The notes beneath the pieces are model-generated. The model saw only the letters and a program-made list of their open reading frames with translations. It had not been told where the DNA came from and searched no databases. A stretch of 64,000 nt of DNA from Bartonella sp. B1099 (GTDB lineage Bacteria > Pseudomonadota > Alphaproteobacteria > Rhizobiales > Rhizobiaceae), in the NCBI RefSeq assembly GCF_944801835.1, contig NZ_CALYLN010000003.1, positions 111,997-175,996 on the forward strand, written 5' to 3'. The position numbers were made by a program, and so were the translations under genes. Shown piece after piece: positions 1 through 8,581 of this stretch; position 1 is the first letter of the stretch; each line of letters opens with the position of its first letter.

Positions 1-686
1 CAAAGCAATTTGGACCTGATGAAGACTTTGATAAATATCCAAGAGACTTGAGAAGCGATTGTGCTTTATTGGAAAAAGCGGGTGTTGAATGTGTTTTTGC
101 GCCTTCTGTAGATGAAATGTGGCCCTTGGGAAATGATACAATTGTGCAAGTGGAAAAATTATCAGGTATGTTGATGGGAAAATTACGTCCAGGGCACTTT
201 TGTGGTGTAACGAGTGTGGTTGCTAAGCTTTTTAATATTGTTCAGCCCGATAAAGCTTTTTTTGGAGAAAAGGATTTTCAACAAATTTTAATTATTCGGC
301 GTATGGTTGAAGATTTAGCTTTTCCTGTTGAAATTATTGGAGTCCCTATTTTACGTGAAGCAGATGGTGTTGCCTACTCTTCGCGGAATAAACTTTTAAC
401 ATTAGAAGATCGTAAAGCCGCCAAAATTATTCTTGAAAGTGGAAAAGCTGCTGAAAAGCTTTACCATGAAGGTGAGCGGTCGGTTGATAAGCTATGCAAA
501 ATTGTTCGCAATATTTTACAAAAAGAAACGCGTGCAATCGTTGAAGCAATAGATTTACGGGATATGGAAACTTTATGCGAGGTCAAAGGAACATTGAATA
601 AACCAGCGGTTTTACTTCTTACTGTTCGCTTTGGCGAGGTAAGACTTATTGATCAATACATATTGCAAGAGAAGGGTGGAAAATGA
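1..686 (+). CDS. panC: Pantoate--beta-alanine ligase (pantothenate synthetase), 3' part
   Basis: The gene enters from outside the window and is open from base 3. The first visible residues, [15 protein letters not shown], are the conserved PanC segment that follows the N-terminal nucleotide-binding motif. PanC joins pantoate and beta-alanine with ATP in the cytoplasm, the last step of vitamin B5 synthesis. The substrate-binding stretch [13 protein letters not shown] and the KMSKS-like loop YSSRNKLL are visible, and the C-terminal domain is complete. The stop overlaps the panB start as ATGA (683-686), so the two are translationally coupled. The N-terminal part, with the HIGH-type motif, lies upstream of the window. 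The family assignment is firm. Confidence 0.95.
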   Translation, partial: KQFGPDEDFDKYPRDLRSDCALLEKAGVECVFAPSVDEMWPLGNDTIVQVEKLSGMLMGKLRPGHFCGVTSVVAKLFNIVQPDKAFFGEKDFQQILIIRRMVEDLAFPVEIIGVPILREADGVAYSSRNKLLTLEDRKAAKIILESGKAAEKLYHEGERSVDKLCKIVRNILQKETRAIVEAIDLRDMETLCEVKGTLNKPAVLLLTVRFGEVRLIDQYILQEKGGK

Positions 687-1498
687 GTGTACATAAAACT
701 GTAAAGCGTATAACATCTTCTCAAATACGCGAAAGAAAGGGACAACAGCCGATTGTTTCTTTAACAGCTTATCAAGCTTATACTGCGCGGATTGCTGACC
801 CCTATTGCGATATCCTTTTGGTTGGTGATAGCGTTGGTATGGTGGTATATGGGTTTGAGACAACGCTTCCTGTTAATTTAGATATGATGATTTTACACGG
901 GCAGGCTGTGGTGCGTGGATCTCAAAAAGCTCTTGTCGTTATTGATATGCCTTTTGGTTCTTATGAAGAAAGTAAAGAACAGGCTTTTTTAAATGCATCG
1001 CGTATTCTTGCACTAACGGGGTGTGGGGCCGTTAAGCTTGAAGGTGGAGTTTATATAGCAGAAACAATAGATTTTTTATGTAAACGTGGCATACCAGTGA
1101 TGGGACATATTGGTCTTACTCCCCAAGCGGTCAATCGTTTTGGTGGTTTTAAAACACAAGGACGGAAAGAGAGTGATTGGCAAAGAATTGAAGACGACGG
1201 AGCAGCGATTGAGGAGGCTGGAGCTTTTGCTATTGTTTTGGAAGGGATTGTCGAACCTTTAGCCGTAAAATTGACAGAAAAGCTTTCTATTCCAACAATC
1301 GGTATTGGCGCATCTAATCAATGTGATGGACAAGTCTTGGTGATGGAAGATATGTTGGGCTATGGTGCTCACGTACCCAAATTTGTACGCCGTTATGGAG
1401 GCCTTGAACAAGCCATGAAAACCGCAATCAAAAACTATGCAGAGGATGTTACATCCCGTTCTTTTCCAACGGATAGGGAAGTTTATAAACTGAAATAA
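683..1498 (+). CDS. panB: 3-methyl-2-oxobutanoate hydroxymethyltransferase
   Basis: PanB transfers a hydroxymethyl group from methylene-tetrahydrofolate to ketoisovalerate to give ketopantoate, feeding PanC. The 271-residue length is typical. Visible family motifs are the metal-binding stretch [11 protein letters not shown] early in the protein, HIGLTPQ in the middle and IGIGAS towards the C-terminus, in a TIM-barrel arrangement. The ATG overlaps the panC stop by four bases, and the Shine-Dalgarno-like AAGGGTGGAAA lies just upstream inside panC. The panC-panB pair forms a two-gene operon; no other pantothenate gene is visible. Nothing looks broken. Confidence 0.96.
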   Translation: MSVHKTVKRITSSQIRERKGQQPIVSLTAYQAYTARIADPYCDILLVGDSVGMVVYGFETTLPVNLDMMILHGQAVVRGSQKALVVIDMPFGSYEESKEQAFLNASRILALTGCGAVKLEGGVYIAETIDFLCKRGIPVMGHIGLTPQAVNRFGGFKTQGRKESDWQRIEDDGAAIEEAGAFAIVLEGIVEPLAVKLTEKLSIPTIGIGASNQCDGQVLVMEDMLGYGAHVPKFVRRYGGLEQAMKTAIKNYAEDVTSRSFPTDREVYKLK

Positions 1499-2092
1499 AT
1501 CTTAGCTTAAGCGAAAAAGTTCGATAAGAGAACATTTGTTTATTTTTGTAATGAATGTGCATTATTTCATATATTTTTGTATGAAATTTTAGCTGTGATT
1601 TTTTTATTGCTTTAATGGAGGCAGTCTTCTGATGTAAAACAGAATGTCATTGGAATGCTAATTTACGTACTTTTTAAAAGAAATATTTAGACACCTCATT
1701 CTATTTTGCGACGGCACTCGTGAATACTATAATGGAAAAGCCCTCAGGAACTGTATAAAATTTAGAAAGTACGACCATTTTTACGCTTCATAAAAAACAA
1801 GTGGGTAGCATTACACATTGTGCTAACTACCAATGTTGCTGATGAGCGCTTGCCACTTGAGAGGGCTCATAAGCGGCATTTTTAATCTTCTTGTACAGTT
1901 TTTATCCTTAGGGCTTTCCTTGCTTATGATATGCGAGCAAATGATTTTGATTGATTTAAGATAAATAGATTTGAAATGAGTGAGTCTTACCATATGAGGG
2001 GGGACTCATTTAATATAAAAAAAAACGATAAATTATTATTATAAATCAGTGTGATGAGTCTGTAATGACAAAAAATCAACAATGCGAAGAGT
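1499..2092. other. Long non-coding gap with hairpin and dispersed-repeat copy
   Basis: This is 594 bases between the panB stop and the stop of the leftward HD-domain gene. No credible reading frame was found. It holds a long imperfect hairpin with a T-tail (1832-1883) and, at 1923-1980 with a tail around 2027-2048, a copy of a short decayed repeat also seen near 51425 and 61941. The strong AT bias and lack of codon structure suggest decayed DNA. Confidence 0.7.
1832..1883 (+). terminator. Hairpin with T-run, possible panCB terminator
   Basis: Bases 1832-1847 (AATGTTGCTGATGAGC) pair with 1865-1880 (GCTCATAAGCGGCATT) over 16 positions with two G-T pairs and one mismatch, followed by TTTTT. The shape fits a rho-independent terminator for rightward transcription, although it is ~330 bases beyond panB. 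A related but eroded sequence lies around 61855-61890, so it may instead be part of a dispersed repeat. Confidence 0.5.
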
Positions 2093-2710
2093 CTATAATT
2101 TTTGGCCATCTAAGTCATTAAAGCGCGTTAAAAATGCGTTTTCAATTTGTTGAGTAGAGGAGGGCTGTAAATTTAGATCATCGGGTGAAATATTATTGGG
2201 AGAGCCAAAATAGCGAAGGGCTTCTTCTGTATTAAATCCAGCAAATGTGATCGCTTCATGATATGCCGCAATACGATCGGCTTGTTTAATTTTTTTTAAA
2301 AGTTTTTGAGAAAGATCAACGGGAAGAGAAAAGCGCATGTGGATTGCATCTTGGATGCGTTTTTCAATGCGTTCATATTGTTTTCCTATGACAGCTTTAA
2401 AGGGTGAAATGATATCGCCGATGACATATTCTGGTGCATCATGAAGAAGAGCACAGAGACATTCATGCTTCAGCGACTGTGGAAAAAGTTTTTGAAATAT
2501 TTGTTCAACCAAAAGTGAATGCTGTGCAACAGAATAGGCATACTCTCCTCGTGTTTGACCATTCCAACGTGCTACACGCGCAAGTCCGTGAGCAATATCT
2601 TCAATTTCAATATCAAAAGGAGAAGGATTGAGAAGATCAAGTCTGCGTCCAGAGAGCATTCTTTGCCAAGCGCGTGCTTCTCCACTTTTTAATAATTCAG
2701 CTTTAGCCAT
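2093..2710 (-). CDS. HD-domain phosphohydrolase (YfbR/COG1896-like)
   Basis: This 205-residue cytoplasmic protein has the HD metal-dependent phosphohydrolase signature. His64 lies in AQHSLLVEQ and the His90-Asp91 pair in LLHDAPEYVIGD, and a further Asp sits near residue 140 in KQADRIAAYHE. This arrangement matches the YfbR-like group, whose E. coli member removes phosphate from deoxyribonucleoside monophosphates; the substrate here is not proven. Its start overlaps the end of the YgfZ-like gene by eight bases (2703-2710), so the two are probably co-transcribed leftward. The same pairing next to pyrC is common in Rhizobiales. Confidence 0.85.
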   Translation of the reverse strand: MAKAELLKSGEARAWQRMLSGRRLDLLNPSPFDIEIEDIAHGLARVARWNGQTRGEYAYSVAQHSLLVEQIFQKLFPQSLKHECLCALLHDAPEYVIGDIISPFKAVIGKQYERIEKRIQDAIHMRFSLPVDLSQKLLKKIKQADRIAAYHEAITFAGFNTEEALRYFGSPNNISPDDLNLQPSSTQQIENAFLTRFNDLDGQKL

Positions 2711-3575
2711 GTGTATTTTCTATCGTACTTTCAGGAAAGGTAAAATTCATATTTTCAGCAATGCTTATAGTGACAGGAATGTTTTTTACAGTAAAGGGAA
2801 TGTTATGATCCATGGCATCTTTGACGTGGTCAATACGCATTAAAGCGAGAGCCTCATTTGCAACACATGTTCCCAAGTGTCCAAGTACTTTTGTTCCTGC
2901 TTCAAGGCTCGATTGAGGGGGGAGATCACGCTGGCCTTTTACAATCAAGATACGGCGACGTGCTGCACGTCGGTGGTGCATTCGTGCAACAATTTCTTGT
3001 CCAATATAACATCCTTTGTTGAATGCTAATCCATTGATTTGATCGTAATTAATATCATGAGGAAAAACTTTGCCGACTTCATAGTCTTGATCACTTTCTG
3101 CAATTGCATAACGAATTCGCAATTGATTCCATGTGTCATAATTTTCTGAAGCCAAAAAAGGAACTTTGCTATAGATTCGTATTACTTTTTCTTGTTGTGG
3201 AAAGCGTTTATCAACAAAATTTGAATCAAAACTTAAAGTATCTGATTTATTCTTCCAAGAAACTGTAATAAGCTCTTGTAATGGTTGTGTAATTTCTACT
3301 TTTTTACGCAGTTTATAGAGCAACAGACGCTTGTAGAGTGTATCGGCCAAAGACATCCCAATATCGATAAAATAACTTTCCTTTCTTTTACCGATAAGAA
3401 AATCAGCAAGGACCTTTCCTTGTGGGGATAAGAGGGCTCCAGGGAAAATTTCTTGGGGACTTATTTTTTTTACATCTGTTGTGATCAGGGACTGTAAAAA
3501 ATCTGTTGCTTCTTCGCCTGTAACTTGAATAATCCTACGGTTTTTTAAGCAAATGGCATTTTGTTTTTCAATCAT
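2703..3575 (-). CDS. ygfZ: YgfZ/GcvT-like folate-binding iron-sulfur protein
   Basis: The protein belongs to the YgfZ (COG0354) group related to the glycine-cleavage T protein. These proteins use tetrahydrofolate and help maintain certain iron-sulfur enzymes. The diagnostic motif KGCYIGQE is present near the C-terminal half; its cysteine is about residue 189. I chose the ATG at 3575 (MIEKQNAIC, 290 residues) rather than the upstream in-frame ATG at 3635. An AAAGG-type ribosome site precedes 3575, and the longer form would overlap the divergent pyrC start. The gene is divergent from pyrC and overlaps the HD gene downstream. Confidence 0.88.
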   Translation of the reverse strand: MIEKQNAICLKNRRIIQVTGEEATDFLQSLITTDVKKISPQEIFPGALLSPQGKVLADFLIGKRKESYFIDIGMSLADTLYKRLLLYKLRKKVEITQPLQELITVSWKNKSDTLSFDSNFVDKRFPQQEKVIRIYSKVPFLASENYDTWNQLRIRYAIAESDQDYEVGKVFPHDINYDQINGLAFNKGCYIGQEIVARMHHRRAARRRILIVKGQRDLPPQSSLEAGTKVLGHLGTCVANEALALMRIDHVKDAMDHNIPFTVKNIPVTISIAENMNFTFPESTIENTHG

Positions 3576-3633
3576 GGTTCTTGCCTTTCTGCTCAAAGTT
3601 ACATAATCGATAAGTGAGGAATATGTAAGGAGC

Positions 3634-4968
3634 ATGGCTATGTTTAAAACATTTGATACAATTTTTAAAGGTGCAACACTTGTGAATCATGATGGAAAAA
3701 GCAAGCGTGATATTGGTGTTACAAATGGCCGTATTGCTGAAATTGGCGATCTTACATGTGCCTCAGCGGGTGAGGTGATTGATTGTACGGGTCTTCATAT
3801 TTTGCCGGGAATTATTGATAGTCAAGTGCATTTTCGTGAGCCAGGCAATGAATATAAAGAAGATTTGGAAAGTGGCTCATATTCTGCTGTGTTAGGGGGG
3901 GTTACAGCAGTGTTTGAGATGCCTAACACTAATCCATTGACAACGTCAGAAGAAACATTAAGCGATAAGGTTAAGCGCGGATTCCATCGTATGCATTGTG
4001 ATTTTGCATTTTGGGTTGGAGGAACGCGTGAAAATGCTCATGAACTCTCTGAATTAGAAAGACTTCCTGGTGCAGCTGGAATTAAAGTCTTTATGGGATC
4101 TTCTACCGGTAATCTTTTGGTCGATGATGATGAAAGTGTACGCCTTATTTTGCAAAATACACGCCGTCGAGCAGCTTTTCATTCTGAAGATGAGGAAAGG
4201 CTTAAAGAGCGTAAAATACTGCGTATGGAAGGGGATGCATCTTCACATCCGATTTGGCGTGATGAGATTGCGGCGTTAAAATGTACGCAGCGTTTGGTAA
4301 AAATTGCCCATGAGACGAAAGCGCGCATTCATGTGTTACATCTTTCGACAGAAGAAGAAATTGATTTTCTCAAAAAACATAAAGATGTCGCAACAATTGA
4401 AGTGACACACCATCATTTGACTCTTACGGCTGATGATTATAAGCAGTTTGGTACATTAATTCAGATGAATCCACCTATTCGTGAATCGCGCCACCGTGAA
4501 GCTCTTTGGTACGGTGTTCGACAGGGGATTATTGATGTTTTAGGCTCAGATCATGCGCCTCATACCCTTGAGGACAAGCTTCAATCTTACCCCTCTTCAC
4601 CTTCAGGAATGACAGGAGTGCAAACAACAGCAGCCATTATGTTAACACATGTGAATGCAGGAAAAATGTCTCTTGAGCGTTTTGTTGATCTCACGTCACA
4701 TGGCCCTAGTCGTATTTTTGGTATAAGCTGTAAAGGACGTCTTGCTGTTGGATATGATGCTGATTTGACCATTGTTGATCTTAAGCGAGAAGAAGTTATT
4801 ACGAATAGCTTAATTGGTTCGCGTGCCGGTTGGACACCTTATGATGGTCAGAAGGTTAAAGGTTGGCCTGTCGGGACTATTGTCCGTGGTATGCGCGTTA
4901 TGTGGGAAGGTGAAATTGTCACACCTTCACAAGGAGAGCCTGTTAAATTTATAGAAACTTTGGTGTAA
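3634..4968 (+). CDS. pyrC: Dihydroorotase
   Basis: This is a class I-type dihydroorotase/amidohydrolase of 444 residues, which interconverts carbamoyl-aspartate and dihydroorotate in pyrimidine synthesis. The metal-binding motif DSQVHFREPG is at residues 62-71 and a C-terminal SDHAPH supplies a further metal or catalytic aspartate. A GG-rich TPS-type loop (SSPSGMTGVQ) follows. Two starts are possible. ATG 3634 lies only two bases after AGGAG; ATG 3640 has about eight bases of spacing and is the better ribosome-site fit (442 residues). It could be annotated as an allantoinase-like hydrolase, but the pattern and context fit PyrC. Confidence 0.9.
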   Translation: MAMFKTFDTIFKGATLVNHDGKSKRDIGVTNGRIAEIGDLTCASAGEVIDCTGLHILPGIIDSQVHFREPGNEYKEDLESGSYSAVLGGVTAVFEMPNTNPLTTSEETLSDKVKRGFHRMHCDFAFWVGGTRENAHELSELERLPGAAGIKVFMGSSTGNLLVDDDESVRLILQNTRRRAAFHSEDEERLKERKILRMEGDASSHPIWRDEIAALKCTQRLVKIAHETKARIHVLHLSTEEEIDFLKKHKDVATIEVTHHHLTLTADDYKQFGTLIQMNPPIRESRHREALWYGVRQGIIDVLGSDHAPHTLEDKLQSYPSSPSGMTGVQTTAAIMLTHVNAGKMSLERFVDLTSHGPSRIFGISCKGRLAVGYDADLTIVDLKREEVITNSLIGSRAGWTPYDGQKVKGWPVGTIVRGMRVMWEGEIVTPSQGEPVKFIETLV

Positions 4969-5380
4969 ACAGCATAAGTTTTATTTTGTTATGCCAAAAA
5001 CACCATCTTTTAGAGTGGTGATGTGATATAAGGCATATCAATCTCCTTGACACATAAATGTTTTTTAGTGCGTGATGAATGTTCTTAAGCTTTTTTGTAG
5101 AGTCTCAAAGCACATCACATAAGTGGGAAGCCAAGTGGAACTCAATAGAACTTGGGCGATTTACAAACCAGATTGGATTAAGAATCTTCATCTTTTAAGG
5201 GGGGAGGAAGCCAAAGAATGATTTTCTACAGAAGACAAAGGCACTCATAAGAATAAAAGCATATTTAGGCGTTATTTTAAAAAGTCTCTCTATTTTCGAG
5301 AAGATAACTTATTGCTCTACTCATTTGTAAGGAGACATCATTAATATCACTTAAATTGAAGGAGGTACTTTTTATACAGG
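4969..5380. other. Non-coding gap downstream of pyrC
   Basis: This is 412 bases between convergent genes. A short hairpin-like CACCATC..GAGTGGTG sits at about 4999-5020. The stretch around 5107-5160 resembles, weakly, the repeats at 47225-47310 and 54550-54630. No reading frame of note was found. Confidence 0.6.
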
Positions 5381-5767
5381 TTAATTGTTATAATGCATGA
5401 GAAGGTTTTCAGATAAAACTCTCCCTTCTTTAATATATTTTTGATGAGCTTCAATGGCTGCTTGTGTACAATGGTGATAATTTTCTGAGAAAGCACGATA
5501 CGCTTCATTAAATGCTGCATAAAAATAAGCGCGTCTTTGTGGAATGGGGTGTTCTGCTTCAATGAGTGCGTTCATATAGTCATACCATTGGTTTATTGGC
5601 CATTGGTTTGTTGGAGGCTCACAAAGATTTTGGAGAAAATGCAGTGATCCTAAAATTTCTGCGAGGCGAAGTAATTTTTTCTCATAAGGTGGAGATTGTT
5701 GTGCAAAAGTTGGCATTGAAATGACAAGAAATATTAAAAGAATGATTTTTCTCAATTTATTACGCAT
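5381..5767 (-). CDS. Exported protein of the TIGR02301 family
   Basis: This 128-residue protein has a clear Sec signal peptide: basic MRNKLRK, then a hydrophobic core and cleavage after TFA, about residue 22. The mature part is short, helical and contains two cysteines, in NLCEPP and HHCTQ. The patterns PPYEKKLLRLAEILGSLHFLRNLC-like near the N-terminus, WYDYMNALIEAE, and FNEAYRAFSENY match the small alphaproteobacterial periplasmic family TIGR02301, whose function is not known. It stands alone, convergent with pyrC and divergent from cysS. I infer a periplasmic location and make no functional claim. Confidence 0.8.
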   Translation of the reverse strand: MRNKLRKIILLIFLVISMPTFAQQSPPYEKKLLRLAEILGSLHFLQNLCEPPTNQWPINQWYDYMNALIEAEHPIPQRRAYFYAAFNEAYRAFSENYHHCTQAAIEAHQKYIKEGRVLSENLLMHYNN

Positions 5768-6245
5768 TATTTTGATTGCTTTCTTTGAATAAAACTCTGT
5801 ACAGATAAAGTAATTGTGTCATGAGGACGCTGTTAAAAAAGAGGGTTAATTGCGACATTATTCTCAATGATTGATTATAAAATATAGGGCGTAAGAGACA
5901 GTAAGGAACCCATTGTGAAATATTGAAAATACTGACGAAGCTTTATGGGGTTAAAGTTTTAAGATTTGCTTCCTGTAATCTATTTTTCATATAAATATTC
6001 TATTGCCTATGGAATTTTTCTAAACTTGTTTCCTTCAAGAAGGGAAAAGCTCTCTATCTATAGAATGCTTTTGTCCAATCAAATAAAAGAGATTGTTTTT
6101 AGGATAAATGATAGAGACAGCCGTAAATACCATAGGGGAAGAAGAATTGATGATAAGGTGAGGTTTTAGTCTAAACCGTATAATGTGATCATTTGAGAGA
6201 AGAGGCATTCAAAAGAACGGTGCGTAATATCGTTTACGGAGTATA
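5768..6245. other. Non-coding gap upstream of cysS
   Basis: This is 478 bases between divergent genes, so it should contain both promoters. A 67-codon frame at 5966-6169 starts with TTG, has no good ribosome site and shows no family features, so I do not call it. GGAG at 6238-6241, close to the cysS ATG, is the likely ribosome site. Confidence 0.55.
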
Positions 6246-7757
6246 ATGATGAAAGAGTTGCGATTTTATAATACGCTGACACGTAAAAAAGAAAATTTTA
6301 CACCAATAGATCCGACAAAAGTACGTCTTTATGTTTGTGGTCCAACAGTTTATGATTATGCGCATATAGGAAATGCACGCCCTGTCATTGTTTTTGATAT
6401 TTTATTTCGCTTATTGCGTCATGTTTATGGCGATGATCATGTTCTCTATGCGCGTAATATTACAGATGTCGATGATAAAATTAATGCACGAGCTGCCCAC
6501 GAATATCCAAACGTTTCACTGAATGATGCTATTCGTCAATTAACAGAACGCACATATTCTCAGTTTCAACAAGATACAATAGCACTTGGTTGTCTATTGC
6601 CAACCAGCCAGCCGCGCGCAACCGAGCATTTAGAGGAGATGCGCGCTCTCATCGAAAGATTGCTTGAAAAGGGACATGCTTATAAAGCGGAAAATCATAT
6701 ATTATTTTCTATAAAGAGCATCAAAAATCCTCCCCATTATGGGGCATTTTCAAATCGTTCTTTAGATGAAATGAGGGCGGGGGCGCGGATTGATGTTGCT
6801 GCTTATAAGCGGGAAGAGATGGATTTTGTTTTATGGAAGCCTTCTGTGGAAGGAGAGCCAGGTTGGGAATCGCCGGGCGGAATTCCTGTTTTAGGTCGTC
6901 CAGGTTGGCATATTGAGTGTTCTGCCATGTCAATGGCAAAGTTATTAGCGCCCTACGGTGGTGGTTTAACTTGTGATGATCCGATCGCGAATATTTTTGA
7001 TATTCATGGTGGTGGACTTGATTTAATTTTTCCTCATCATGAAAATGAGATTGCACAAAGTTGTTCCGCTTTTGGGACAGAGCGAATGGCTAATTTTTGG
7101 ATGCATAACGGCTTTTTACAAGTTGAAGGCAAAAAGATGTCAAAAAGCTTTGGCAATTTTATAACCATTCGTTCTGTTTTAGAGAATAATTTTTGCGAGT
7201 TTAATGGTGTTTTAGCTGATGAAATGAAGCAAAATTGGGCGGGTTTGTCTGCACGTTTTTCGATGCTCCAGACGCATTATCGTGAACCATTAAATTGGAC
7301 AGCGCAGCGTTTAATGCAATCGAGCAGTGAACTGTATCGTTGGTATGAATTGCTTCGCAGTAAAAAGAGTATGATGGAAAACAATGAAGCGATTAATGAT
7401 ACTTTGATAGATGCCCTCAGTGATGATCTTAATACGCCAAAAGCACTTACTCTTTTGCGAAAATTTTATAAAGCAGGCGATGCTTGGGCTCTTGCCAATG
7501 GGATGAATTTATTAGGATTATTACGACAAGAATGGGTTAAAAAAATAGATAGCCCATTATTTATAAAAAAAACATCTCTTGATTCAAAATTTATTGATCA
7601 GCGCATTGCCGAAAGACTAAGGCTTATCCATAATAAAGAGTGGGAAGCTGCGGATAAAATTCGTGATGAGCTTGCAGCCGAGGGGGTTCTCTTAAAAGAT
7701 AGTAAGGATCCGCAGAGTGGTGAGCGCATAACCATGTGGGAAATAAAACGATTTTAA
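6246..7757 (+). CDS. cysS: Cysteine--tRNA ligase
   Basis: This class I aminoacyl-tRNA synthetase charges tRNA-Cys. The zinc ligand Cys31 is in [13 protein letters not shown] and the HIGH-type motif HIGN at residues 40-43. Further zinc ligands lie in WHIECSAM and [10 protein letters not shown], and the KMSKS loop is at residues 297-301. The length of 503 residues is slightly above the E. coli protein, and the anticodon-binding C-terminal domain is intact. The start is the first of two adjacent ATG codons after GGAGTATA. It appears to be monocistronic or followed by the DUF421 gene 40 bases downstream. Confidence 0.97.
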   Translation: MMKELRFYNTLTRKKENFTPIDPTKVRLYVCGPTVYDYAHIGNARPVIVFDILFRLLRHVYGDDHVLYARNITDVDDKINARAAHEYPNVSLNDAIRQLTERTYSQFQQDTIALGCLLPTSQPRATEHLEEMRALIERLLEKGHAYKAENHILFSIKSIKNPPHYGAFSNRSLDEMRAGARIDVAAYKREEMDFVLWKPSVEGEPGWESPGGIPVLGRPGWHIECSAMSMAKLLAPYGGGLTCDDPIANIFDIHGGGLDLIFPHHENEIAQSCSAFGTERMANFWMHNGFLQVEGKKMSKSFGNFITIRSVLENNFCEFNGVLADEMKQNWAGLSARFSMLQTHYREPLNWTAQRLMQSSSELYRWYELLRSKKSMMENNEAINDTLIDALSDDLNTPKALTLLRKFYKAGDAWALANGMNLLGLLRQEWVKKIDSPLFIKKTSLDSKFIDQRIAERLRLIHNKEWEAADKIRDELAAEGVLLKDSKDPQSGERITMWEIKRF

Positions 7758-7797
7758 TTTTCCTATTCCAGCAGTTCTCATAAATTAAAAGGAAAAT

Positions 7798-8472
7798 ATG
7801 ATGGAATTTTTATACCACTATGGATATATCGCGCTTAAGCTGGCTGTGGGGCTTGTTGCTTTCCTATTTATTCTAAGAACGACGGGTCGTGGAAGTCTTA
7901 GTCAGATGACACCCGTTGATCTGGTCAGCAATTTTGTTATGGGAGGTATTATTGGAGGAGTCATTTATAATGAGAATATTAGCAGCACTCAATTATTGCT
8001 TGTTTTATTGATTTGGCAAGTCTTGATTACCTCTTTTAATTTTTTTGCACGCTATTCAGTTTTTTTTCGCCGCCTCATTGCGGGGCGGAATGTCACATTG
8101 GTTTTAGATGGGGTCTTTCAAATGGATAAGATTAAGAACTTGGGGATCAATGTTAATGATCTCATTGCGATGTTACGTCTTAAAGGATGTCATTTACATG
8201 AAGCTGCTTTTGTGCGTTTGGAAACCAATGGTGATTGTACTGTTATTAAAAAGGAAGAGGGAAAGAAATCGACGATTGTTGTAGAAAATGGTGAAGTTAT
8301 TGATGATGGTCTTAAAGAGATTGGTAAGACAAAAAAGTGGCTTCAGGCAGAATTGAAAAAAAAGCATGTAAAAGTTGAAAATTTATTTGCAGCAGAGTGG
8401 TATGAGAATACAGATCAAAATAATAAACTGTATCGTGGATTATTTCTTGTTCCTTTTTCAAAAACAGTCTAA
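7798..8472 (+). CDS. DUF421 (YetF-like) membrane protein
   Basis: This 224-residue protein has three N-terminal hydrophobic segments (about residues 8-28, 43-60 and 64-84) and a soluble C-terminal region. The segment LRTTGRGSLSQMTPVDLV and the later GVFQMDKIKNLGINVNDLIAMLR are typical of DUF421/YetF proteins, with the conserved RxxGK-like and T-P-x-D motifs near the start. Members are inner-membrane proteins; B. subtilis relatives are linked to spore or envelope functions, but no activity is established here. Spacing from cysS is 40 bases, so co-transcription is possible. Confidence 0.85.
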   Translation: MMEFLYHYGYIALKLAVGLVAFLFILRTTGRGSLSQMTPVDLVSNFVMGGIIGGVIYNENISSTQLLLVLLIWQVLITSFNFFARYSVFFRRLIAGRNVTLVLDGVFQMDKIKNLGINVNDLIAMLRLKGCHLHEAAFVRLETNGDCTVIKKEEGKKSTIVVENGEVIDDGLKEIGKTKKWLQAELKKKHVKVENLFAAEWYENTDQNNKLYRGLFLVPFSKTV

Positions 8473-8581
8473 CCTCAAACAACGAGTAGGTATAGCTTAT
8501 TGAAAAGCGTAAGAAACTTATAAACAACCACAGGGGGATGCTTTGCCTTTTTCGTGTGGATGATAGAGAAGCAAGGGCTTT

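Noticed and set aside
3576..3635. Longer start for the YgfZ-like protein
   Set aside because: It would overlap the divergent pyrC start and lacks a ribosome site; 3575 has one.
5966..6169. 67-codon frame upstream of cysS
   Set aside because: It starts with TTG, lacks a ribosome site, shows no domain and lies in a divergent promoter region.
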